DNA of 64,000 bases. It comes from Rhizobiaceae bacterium. GTDB taxonomy: Bacteria > Pseudomonadota > Alphaproteobacteria > Rhizobiales > Rhizobiaceae. Under the pieces are notes generated by a model. It worked only from the letters and a program-made list of their open reading frames with translations. It was not told where the DNA came from and searched no databases. The stretch lies in the NCBI GenBank assembly GCA_905339215.1, contig CAJPFN010000033.1, positions 32,988 through 96,987 of the forward strand. The letters are read 5' to 3'. This document shows, in pieces, positions 8,904 through 14,764 of this stretch (its first letter is position 1; every line of letters begins with the position of its first letter). Position numbers and translations under genes: made by a program.

Positions 8904-9827
8904 ATGAGCGAGCATGACGACTACGAACCCGACCACGCCTCTTCCCCGACCGACGAAGTCCTGACAGAGCTCCAGCTCTACGGTTACACGCCCCGCGAGG
9001 GCGATCCCGATCCGAGGCCCTGTCCCGAGGACCGCGTGATCGAGGGAGCCGTCGCAGACATCTTCGACGCCCTCATCGCCACCATGGTCGACACGAGTCT
9101 TGATGCCGACCTCGACGACCTGCTCTGGTCCGCGGTGAATATGTTTCATCGCGCGGTGGAACGGATCGAGCATAAGCTCGACGACAATGAGCAGGCGCAG
9201 AAGCGCGGCCAGCGCGAGCAGGATGGCTCCGAGGTCAAAGCCGTGCAGCTCGAATGCCTCATCGAAGCGGGGCGGTCGCTGATCGAGCGACGCGACAGCC
9301 TCGAAGTCTTCCGCGACAACGCCGCCGGATTATACCTTCGCACGACTGGAACGCCCTGGTCTCCCCGGACCGGCTCGCGCGTTAACCACCGCAATCTCAC
9401 CTCGGCGATGATCGACAGCCGCGACTTCCTCGCCGCCAGAAAGCGCGCCGAGCAAGAAGTGCTCCTGCCACCCGGTCCGAAGATCGCAGTCACGGGCGGG
9501 CTCGAATTCAACGATCACCGGCTGATCTGGGCGAAGCTCGACCAGGTCCACGCCAAGCACCCCGACATGGTGCTGATGCACGGCAAGTCGCCGAAGGGCG
9601 CCGAGAAGATCGCCTCGCGATGGGCCGACCAGCGCGGCGTGCCGCAGATCGGTTTCGCGCCCGACTGGACGAAGCACGGGCGAGCGGCCCCGTTCAAGCG
9701 CAACGATCAGATGCTCGAGGTGCTGCCGATCGGCGTGATGGTCTTCCCCGGCACCGGCATCCAGGACAATCTCGCCGACAAGGCGAAGAAGCTTGGCATC
9801 CCGGTCTGGAGGTTCGGCGGCGCGTGA
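8904..9827 (+). CDS. DUF2493 (SLOG-fold) domain protein, 307 aa
   Basis: The C-terminal 120 residues have the DUF2493 pattern: KIAVTGGLEFNDH, VLMHGKSPKGAEKIAS, GFAPDWTKHGRAAPFKRND and VMVFPGTG. This is a Rossmann-like SLOG nucleotide-binding fold related to DprA/YspA proteins. The N-terminal part is acidic and helical and lacks a known domain. ATG at 8904 follows CGGAGC. Members are common in conjugative elements and phages; SLOG proteins often sense nucleotide ligands, but the ligand here is unknown. It is transcribed alone, with a convergent gene downstream. Confidence 0.8.
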   Translation: MSEHDDYEPDHASSPTDEVLTELQLYGYTPREGDPDPRPCPEDRVIEGAVADIFDALIATMVDTSLDADLDDLLWSAVNMFHRAVERIEHKLDDNEQAQKRGQREQDGSEVKAVQLECLIEAGRSLIERRDSLEVFRDNAAGLYLRTTGTPWSPRTGSRVNHRNLTSAMIDSRDFLAARKRAEQEVLLPPGPKIAVTGGLEFNDHRLIWAKLDQVHAKHPDMVLMHGKSPKGAEKIASRWADQRGVPQIGFAPDWTKHGRAAPFKRNDQMLEVLPIGVMVFPGTGIQDNLADKAKKLGIPVWRFGGA

Positions 9828-9872
9828 GCGCCGCCCATGTTTCACCTTCGCGATCCTGATCGGTGAAAGCGT

Positions 9873-10577
9873 TCAAGGCTGCTGGCGCCAGAACTGCGTG
9901 CTGTAATTGTTCAGCCCGCGGCTGTGAGAATCGACCGTCGCCTGGAAGGTCTCCGGAATCCTGTCTCCATCGCCGCCGTCCCTGAAATAGTCCCTGAGCG
10001 AATAGAGCGCGCCCCGCATAAGGTGCTCCCAAGTCTGACACAGCCTGTCTTGCAGGTCCTGCTCCTGCTTGGCGGCGCTCGGCTTTCGTTTGGGGACCGG
10101 CGACGTATAGTCCGGTCGTAGATCGACGTCATGCACGAAGGTTATGTGGCCAAAGCTCCACTCATCGTCGACGGTTCGGCGCCACCGATAGCTCACCCTG
10201 ACACTCAGATGTTTGCTGAAGCGATGCGGCGGGATGATCTGATCATCGATGGAGAAGAGCTGACCTTCCTTCTGTTCCGTTTCCATCCGCTGCTTCATAG
10301 CCCCGACGGCGAAGGACAAATCACGGCCCGCGCGGCGAAGGGCGTCTCCTGTTTCCGCCCGCTTTCGCGGCGCCTTGGCCTCGCGGTGTTTCGCCAGCGC
10401 CCGGTCGAAGGAATGGAGTTTTGTTGCGATGTAGGAACCGCAATTTCCGAGAGGGAGACGGTGCAAATCACCCGACCGTTCCTCTCGGATCGCCTGCTCG
10501 ATGAGCCTGTCCAACTCGCTGGCGTCGATCGCCGCGATGGCGACTTGTTGATCGCGCGGGATGTTGATCTCTCCCAT
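9873..10577 (-). CDS. unrecognised protein on the opposite strand, 234 aa
   Basis: Reads MGEINIPRDQQVAIAAIDAS at its N-terminus; the ATG at 10577 is preceded by AGGAG and GAGGA on the minus strand. An upstream extension of the frame lacks a binding site. The protein looks soluble and mixed alpha/beta. It has many charged residues, a segment WSFGHITFVHDVDLRPDY and a C-terminal part rich in Arg/Gln. I recognise no family, and there is no signal peptide or catalytic motif. It is the only minus-strand gene in the maintenance half of the ICE, faces the DUF2493 gene, and may be a recent insertion or an independent regulatory or defence gene. Confidence 0.65.
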   Translation of the reverse strand: MGEINIPRDQQVAIAAIDASELDRLIEQAIREERSGDLHRLPLGNCGSYIATKLHSFDRALAKHREAKAPRKRAETGDALRRAGRDLSFAVGAMKQRMETEQKEGQLFSIDDQIIPPHRFSKHLSVRVSYRWRRTVDDEWSFGHITFVHDVDLRPDYTSPVPKRKPSAAKQEQDLQDRLCQTWEHLMRGALYSLRDYFRDGGDGDRIPETFQATVDSHSRGLNNYSTQFWRQQP

Positions 10578-10934
10578 GCCGGATATCCTCGTTCTCCTGC
10601 TGAGGCATGAATCGCCGTGACCACCTCCGGGCTCAAGGCGCAGACGCCAAGTCAGTCTATGCAAGAATAGCCGACACGGAATGACTTCGCACGGCGAAGC
10701 GCATGACGTCTATGGACTTATCAATGGCTCCACGTAGAGCAAAGCACCCCCCGCTTCCAACGCGCTGATCCTTGGTCCAGCCGAGAGCCTGACGCCATCA
10801 ACCCGTGAAGGGTCCGCTACGCCAGCGTGCGGCCTTGAGGCTTCGCCTCCGCGGTGATTGCGGCCCTCGGCCGGACACATCGGGCGCCTGTCGCGCGGGG
10901 GATGGTCCCCCGCCTCCAGACAGGAGCCGGAACA
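10578..10934. other. 357-base gap with nested hairpin, no gene seen
   Basis: Divergent promoters for the minus-strand gene ending the gap on the left and the small gene on the right should lie here. The right end forms a nested stem (10887-10924, separate entry). The remainder shows no coding frame with a binding site. Confidence 0.45.
10887..10924 (+). promoter_or_regulatory. nested stem-loop reaching into the Shine-Dalgarno of the 55-aa gene
   Basis: Outer arms CCTGTC (10887-10892) and GACAGG (10919-10924) enclose an inner perfect stem GCGGGGGA-TGG-TCCCCCGC (10895-10913). The outer right arm runs into CAGGAG, the likely ribosome binding site of the gene at 10935. This could limit translation of that gene. 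Confidence 0.4.
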
Positions 10935-11102
10935 ATGTCCCTCAACGACGCTCACGCCTTCGCCTTCAGCCTCGCTACGACTCTCATGGTCGCGATCATC
11001 ATCTTCCGGGCCGGCGACGGCAGTCTTTCGGTCGTCCCCGCCAACGAATACGACGGCGATACCGCCGCCATCATCCATGAAATCGATCCCTTCCAGCCCT
11101 GA
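10935..11102 (+). CDS. small hypothetical protein, 55 aa
   Basis: Begins MSLNDAHAFAFSLATTLMVA. The ATG at 10935 is preceded by CAGGAG. The N-terminal 25 residues are hydrophobic (FAFSLATTLMVAIIIF) and could form one membrane segment; the rest is acidic (EYDGDTAAIIHEIDPF). Its size and position match short unannotated genes seen in related ICEs. The good binding site and lack of any longer competing frame argue that it is real, but no function can be offered. Confidence 0.5.
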   Translation: MSLNDAHAFAFSLATTLMVAIIIFRAGDGSLSVVPANEYDGDTAAIIHEIDPFQP

Positions 11103-11246
11103 CGAAGGGAGCGTCTGGTCCGGCGAGCGGAACTTCCTAGCCGATTTCCGCTCCCGTGGCCGCTCATCTTCGGCTATGCTTCGCATGGCGCCGTGGTGGT
11201 GGTGGAAGGCGCGACCGTCAGACCTTTTCTCGCGGAGGCCACCACC

Positions 11247-11687
11247 ATGATCTTCCTTGGCGTCATCTTCAGCGTCGCGGCCATCGGCGTTCTCTGCTGG
11301 CTGGTGTTCACGCTTGCTATCTACGCGCTTCCGGCCTTTGCCGGCGTCACCGCCGGCATGCGGGCTTATGACACCGGCGCGGGCTGGCTGGGCGGCATCG
11401 CGATCGGCCTGGTCGCGGCCGGGCTGATTTTCGGCGTCGGCCAACTGCTGCTTGCCTTCGCGCGCCCGCTCTGGCTGCGCGTCGGCATTGCACTTGCTTT
11501 CGTAGCCCCGGCGGCGATCGCGGGCTATCACGCGACCCATGGCATCGTGAAGCACACGATGCCGTCCGAGGGCTGGCAGATCGCCTTTTCGGTCGTCGGC
11601 GCGATCGCGGTCGGCATTGCGGCATTCCTGCGGATAGCAGCGATGGCCGCGCCCGAACCGGCCGGACGGGGGATGGCGCGGGGCTGA
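11247..11687 (+). CDS. small multi-pass membrane protein, 146 aa
   Basis: Starts MIFLGVIFSVAAIGVLCWLV; GCGGAGG lies upstream of the ATG. About four hydrophobic segments can be read (residues 1-25, 40-65, 70-95 and 110-135), separated by short polar turns, and the tail is polar. A longer frame upstream from 11193 has no binding site. There is no recognised domain. The start codon region CCACCACC (11239-11246) can pair with GGTGGTGG (11198-11205), so its translation may be restrained. Confidence 0.6.
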   Translation: MIFLGVIFSVAAIGVLCWLVFTLAIYALPAFAGVTAGMRAYDTGAGWLGGIAIGLVAAGLIFGVGQLLLAFARPLWLRVGIALAFVAPAAIAGYHATHGIVKHTMPSEGWQIAFSVVGAIAVGIAAFLRIAAMAAPEPAGRGMARG

Positions 11688-12284
11688 CACCGGCACGGCC
11701 GCTGGAGGGCATGACCAGCAAGCCACCACGCCCGCCATCCTCGACGCCGGGGATGGACGAAACCGGCCGTCAAGCAGAGATCGCTATGTGAGGCCAGACA
11801 TAGCGTGAGGCCCGTTGAAGCGGCGCTGAACCGGTAGTCAGCCCCGGCACAGCCACTCGATGACGCAGGCGAGGATGGCGTCGCACGAGCCGATGGCTGC
11901 GGGAAGCCCATCGCGATCATCGCCAGGACAGGTGGAACGTCATCACCGGCCGCGATCCGTTGCCAGGATTCTGGCGGCTGCACGGGGCCGCCACGTTCTT
12001 CCTTGATCTTTCTGTCAGGTCGACCGCTCCAACACGGCCTCTTCAGTGGGCTGATCTGGCCGGAGGCCGGCTTCGCCTCGATCGCCTATGCCGCAATGGC
12101 GCCGATCGACTTTCTTCCCCTGCCGGCTACGCCGTCATTCCTCGCGAAACAACAAAGTCGCCTGGCTGCCATCCTCCGCTGGCGCTGCGGCCCTGGCGGG
12201 TGCGGCGTCGATCGCCTCCGGCCCGTCGATCGCCATCGAGGCCGCATGGTGCGGGCTCGAAGCTTCTGATCAAGGAGAACTGAC
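11688..12284. other. 597-base gap, one short dyad, no convincing gene
   Basis: Several open frames cross the gap but none has a binding site or protein-like composition. A dyad CGCTATGT-N8-ACATAGCG lies at 11782-11805 and could be an operator. The right end supplies AAGGAG for the DUF736 gene. The gap may carry decayed sequence or an unrecognised RNA. Confidence 0.45.
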
Positions 12285-12611
12285 ATGGCGACCATCGGCA
12301 CCTTCAAGAAGACCGGCAACAACGAATTCACCGGCGAAATCGTCACCCTCTCAGTCCAGGCCAAGGGCGTGCGCATCGTCCCCGAAACCCGGGCCACCGG
12401 CGAGAACGCCCCCAGTCACCGCGTCTTCGTCGGCCGCGCCGAGATTGGCGCCGCCTGGTCCAAGCGCTCCAACGAGGGCCGCGACTATCTGGGCCTCAAG
12501 CTCGACGATCCGAGCTTCACCGCCCCGATCTTCGCCAACCTCTTCGACGACGAGGACGGCGAGGGCTACAGCCTCATCTGGTCCCGCCCCAGCCGTCGCA
12601 ACGGCGACTGA
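12285..12611 (+). CDS. DUF736 family protein, 108 aa
   Basis: Reads MATIGTFKKTGNNEFTGEIV, the standard DUF736 opening, and ends with the typical LFDDEDGEGYSLIWSRPSRR. AAGGAG precedes the ATG by 8 bases. DUF736 proteins are small beta-rich proteins almost always carried by rhizobial conjugative elements; their function is unknown. A second paralogue lies at 17922 next to traF, with the same layout. A strong GC hairpin follows the stop codon. Confidence 0.9.
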   Translation: MATIGTFKKTGNNEFTGEIVTLSVQAKGVRIVPETRATGENAPSHRVFVGRAEIGAAWSKRSNEGRDYLGLKLDDPSFTAPIFANLFDDEDGEGYSLIWSRPSRRNGD

Positions 12612-12623
12612 GGCGCCGCGACG

Positions 12624-12648
12624 CCCCGCCCGGATGGTCCGGGCGGGG
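12624..12648 (+). terminator. hairpin after the DUF736 gene
   Basis: CCCCGCCCGGA (12624-12634), loop TGG, TCCGGGCGGGG (12638-12648): 11 perfect base pairs starting 12 bases after the stop codon. It is followed by CCTCTCTCATT, a pyrimidine tract rather than a clean U-run, so termination may be partial. Confidence 0.55.
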
Positions 12649-12743
12649 CCTCTCTCATTGCCGGGCGACCGAATCAGTCACCACGCCGATCGCTCCGATG
12701 GACGCCGGTACAGCGTTTTGTGTCTGGCCGCCCGTCCATAGAA

Positions 12744-12758
12744 CGACTAATATAGTCG
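12744..12758. promoter_or_regulatory. dyad in the promoter region of the HTH gene
   Basis: CGACTA-ATA-TAGTCG is a perfect 6-bp dyad about 45 bases upstream of the HTH start. The AT-rich centre resembles a -10 element. It is a candidate operator for the small HTH protein itself. Confidence 0.4.
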
Positions 12759-12790
12759 TAGTTCTGGCATGCGTATTCGTGTCGGTGGGA

Positions 12791-12810
12791 GGTGATCATG
12801 CATGATCACC
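12791..12810. promoter_or_regulatory. 20-bp perfect palindrome over the start codon of the HTH gene
   Basis: GGTGATCATGCATGATCACC is fully self-complementary. It spans the end of the GGAGG binding site and the ATG at 12802. It could be an operator for autoregulation or an RNA hairpin that blocks initiation. Confidence 0.55.
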
Positions 12811-13056
12811 GCCCGACAGACACGGGCCGCACGCGCGCTGCTTGGTTGGACGCAGGAGACGCTCGCTGAAAAGGCCCTGGTATCCCTGACCGCGTTGAAG
12901 CGCCTCGAGTCCGAGAGCGGCCTCAAGGTGTATGAGACGACGCGCGATCAGGTGCGCCGGGCGCTCGAGGCCAACGGTATCGTCTTCCTCAACTCCGACC
13001 AAGGGGAAGGAGTGATGTTCGTTCGTGCGAAAATCGACAGCCGCAGATCACCCTGA
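12802..13056 (+). CDS. short XRE-type HTH regulator, QseC-like, 84 aa
   Basis: A compact helix-turn-helix protein: ARALLGWTQETLAEKALVSLTALKRLE is split here into the recognition region around residues 11-38, followed by a C-terminal dimer-like segment (VRRALEANGIVFLN). GGGAGG precedes the ATG at 12802. In ICEMlSymR7A a small HTH protein, QseC, controls the antiactivator gene qseM. Size, fold and the QseM-like gene directly downstream make this the likely counterpart, although in R7A the two genes are divergent and here they are co-directional. The target sites are probably the palindromes at 12791 and 13087. Confidence 0.65.
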   Translation: MITARQTRAARALLGWTQETLAEKALVSLTALKRLESESGLKVYETTRDQVRRALEANGIVFLNSDQGEGVMFVRAKIDSRRSP

Positions 13057-13075
13057 CATCCCGTTTGGCGCCTCG

Positions 13076-13106
13076 GCGATGCCTCCGGTGCATCGCGCGA
13101 TGCACC
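13076..13106. promoter_or_regulatory. compound operator upstream of qseM: 21-bp dyad overlapping a 20-bp palindrome
   Basis: GCGATGC-N7-GCATCGC occupies 13076-13096 and overlaps the perfect palindrome GGTGCATCGCGCGATGCACC at 13087-13106. The 21-bp dyad recurs upstream of fseA with only two spacer differences. The half-site GCGATGC thus occurs three times here, which suggests cooperative binding of a regulator. Confidence 0.6.
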
Positions 13107-13188
13107 AATGGCCTTCTCTGTGCCCGTCGAACGCCCGGTTAACAAATGGGGCGGGGGCGGATATGGTAAGGTGCTGGGGGCTGACGTG

Positions 13189-13452
13189 ATGCAAGTACAT
13201 TTCCTCGATGAACCGCCGCAAAGCGCGGCGCTCACGACCTATGACCGTGAGCATATGAAGCTCTATATGCGGCTGCTCGACGCGGCGACCGATGGCACCG
13301 ACTGGCGCGAGGCCGTCACGATCCTGTTCGGCCTCGATCCAGACCGCGAGCCGGACCGCGCGCGCCATGTCCACGACACCCATCTCGCCCGCGCCCGCTG
13401 GATGACCGAGCACGGCTATCGCCTGCTCGTCCGCGAGGGCCGTGCCCACTAG
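13189..13452 (+). CDS. qseM: QseM-like antiactivator (DUF2285 fold), 87 aa
   Basis: Reads MQVHFLDEPPQSAALTTYDR and ends with HLARARWMTEHGYRLLVREG. It is a single DUF2285-type helical domain, like the C-terminal half of FseA encoded downstream. In ICEMlSymR7A QseM binds and blocks both TraR and FseA, keeping excision and transfer off in most cells. The ATG at 13189 was chosen over an in-frame open stretch starting at 13108 because the latter lacks a binding site; a GTG at 13186 is also possible. The gene lies between two copies of the same dyad operator, so it is likely under switch-like control. Identity is by motif and neighbourhood. Confidence 0.7.
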   Translation: MQVHFLDEPPQSAALTTYDREHMKLYMRLLDAATDGTDWREAVTILFGLDPDREPDRARHVHDTHLARARWMTEHGYRLLVREGRAH

Positions 13453-13460
13453 CCAGAATT

Positions 13461-13481
13461 GCGATGCCTCGGCTGCATCGC
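13461..13481. promoter_or_regulatory. 21-bp dyad upstream of fseA, near copy of the qseM site
   Basis: GCGATGC-CTCGGCT-GCATCGC. It matches 13076-13096 at 19 of 21 positions; both half-sites are identical and only spacer positions 4 and 6 differ. It ends 82 bases before the fseA ATG. Candidate binding site for TraR or for the QseC-like protein. Confidence 0.6.
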
Positions 13482-13509
13482 CCGTTGCCACCTTCGGGGC
13501 TTCCGGCGG

Positions 13510-13557
13510 CCTCTGCAACCGGGGATGGTGCTCCTCCCGGTAGCCAACGCGCAGAGG
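13510..13557 (+). promoter_or_regulatory. stem-loop containing the fseA ribosome binding site
   Basis: CCTCTGC (13510-13516) pairs with GCAGAGG (13551-13557), and inside it ACCGGG (13518-13523) pairs with CCCGGT (13536-13541). GAGG of the outer right arm is the presumed binding site for the ATG at 13564, so folding would lower fseA translation. Confidence 0.4.
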
Positions 13558-13563
13558 ACGCCC

Positions 13564-14338
13564 ATGACCCCTGACATATCCCGGTGGCGGTCGACATCAA
13601 CCTACGACTATCTCGACGAGCTCGCATCGCCCGATCTTGGCTGGGAATGGCTGCGGCGCAACGGCGACTATCAGCGTGATTATGCCGAGACCAGGCGTTC
13701 GGCGTGCGATCTCCGGGAACTGACGAACCGGGTGCGGAAACGCTGGGGGTTGCAATTTCGTTGCCCGTCCATCGCTCAACGCCACTGAAGCGCCGGTCTT
13801 CTGGTGTCCGCAGGATGATACCGGCACCGTGCTGCTGGCCGCCGCGCCGTCCATCCTTCCGGCCGACGGCAATCTCTTTTCCGCCATCCGGGAGACCGCC
13901 GCCCGCGCCGACGAGCAGGGCGTTCATTTCCTGCACGACCCCGGAGACGGGCAGCTTCTCCATCTCCTGCGGCTGGCCGGCGTCGCAGCCGGCGAACCGC
14001 TCGCCGCGCTGATCCCGCTCGACCTTGACGGCCTCGACCGGCTCGAAGCCGCCCAGCGTCTGCTTAAGTCCCTGCTCGGTCGCGCCGTGCCCGCGGATAC
14101 CCGGCTGACCAAGCAGCAACGCCGGCGCATCCGCCACATGCTGCAAGCCGTCGACGGACGCATGAACGGCGCGAGCTATCGCGAGATCGCAAACGTCATC
14201 TACGGCGTGTCCCGCGTTGCATCCGATCCCTGGAAGTCCTCGGCGCTGCGCGACGCGACCATGGACCTTGTCAAGGACGCCCTCGCCATGATCACCGGGG
14301 GCTATCGCGCGCTCCTTCGTCATCGCCGCCGATCCTGA
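13564..14338 (+). CDS. fseA: FseA-like excision activator made by +1 ribosomal frameshift (DUF6499 + DUF2285), 257 aa
   Basis: The first frame (13564-13788, 74 aa, MTPDISRWRSTSTYDYLDEL) is a DUF6499 domain like Msi172. The second frame (open to 14338) encodes the rest, with the DUF2285 domain (LTKQQRRRIRHMLQAVDG; YREIANVIYGV; MITGGYRALLRHR) like Msi171. Reading RWGLQF in frame one, then shifting +1 at UUU-C (13756-13759), gives RWGLQF-VARPSLNATEAPVFW, the continuous family sequence. In ICEMlSymR7A exactly this tRNA-Phe slip from UUU to UUC fuses msi172 and msi171 into FseA, which activates the excisionase gene rdfS and is blocked by QseM. rdfS follows 133 bases downstream here. A plain inactivating mutation is the alternative, but the site matches the known programmed one. 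Confidence 0.8.
13756..13759 (+). other. +1 frameshift slip site TTTC
   Basis: Zero-frame codons are CAA-TTT-CGT. Moving the Phe tRNA one base forward places it on TTC and continues with GTT-GCC-CGT. The zero frame ends 30 bases later at TGA (13786-13788). This matches the published UUU to UUC slippage of msi172/msi171. Confidence 0.75.
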
Positions 14339-14350
14339 CCCGATGTCGGA

Positions 14351-14393
14351 AGGGGGGTGCGAATTTGGCGCGCCCTTCTTCGCACTCCCCCCT
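14351..14393. promoter_or_regulatory. inverted repeat between fseA and rdfS
   Basis: AGGGGGGTGCGAA (14351-14363) pairs with TTCGCA-CT-CCCCCCT (14379-14393) with one bulged base. It starts 13 bases after the fseA stop. No U-run follows directly, so it may be a terminator for fseA or the site through which FseA acts on rdfS. Confidence 0.4.
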
Positions 14394-14471
14394 CGCGGCT
14401 CTCCTTCGCCACCGTGACCTGCGTCCGCCGCTCACTGCCAGCGGCCTCAACGAACCCACGGAGGCCCGATC

Positions 14472-14753
14472 ATGTCGCCCAATCTCGCCGGCTTGCCGCC
14501 GCGCTTTCTCAGAACGCCAGAAGCCGCGCGTTTCCTCGGCCTCTCGGGCCGGACGCTGGAAAAGCATCGCACCTATGGCACCGGCCCGGCCTATCGCAAG
14601 CTCGGCGGCCGCGTCGTCTATGCGATCGAGGACCTCCAGGCCTGGGCCGACCGGGGCGCCGTCACATCGACTTCCGATCCGCGTGGGTCTGTCCTGCCCG
14701 CCAAGCGTCACGACCCGATGCCGGCTGCCCCCGCCGGCCGCTCCCATCGCTGA
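14472..14753 (+). CDS. rdfS: excisionase / recombination directionality factor RdfS, 93 aa
   Basis: Small winged-helix protein of the MerR/excisionase HTH_17 type: FLRTPEAARFLGLSGRTLEK, then YRKLGGRVVYAIEDLQAW, which covers the recognition helix and wing at residues 12-62. The tail is polar. ACGGAGG precedes the ATG. In ICEMlSymR7A the RdfS protein directs the integrase to excise the island, and its gene heads the operon that leads to traF and the relaxase. The same order is seen here, with fseA just upstream, which strongly supports the assignment. Confidence 0.85.
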   Translation: MSPNLAGLPPRFLRTPEAARFLGLSGRTLEKHRTYGTGPAYRKLGGRVVYAIEDLQAWADRGAVTSTSDPRGSVLPAKRHDPMPAAPAGRSHR

Positions 14754-14764
14754 GGCGTCCGATC

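Noticed and set aside
10131..10610. 159-codon plus-strand frame
   Set aside because: It lies opposite the minus-strand gene at 9873-10577, which has the better binding site and residue composition; only one of them is likely real.
13564..13788. fseA as a dead pseudogene
   Set aside because: The frame change sits exactly at UUU-C, the known programmed site, both parts lack other lesions, and neighbours are intact. Sequencing error remains possible but less likely.
13829..14338. Separate gene starting at a GTG at 13829
   Set aside because: The family sequence extends upstream across 13760 and joins the first frame at the slip site, so it is better treated as the second part of fseA.
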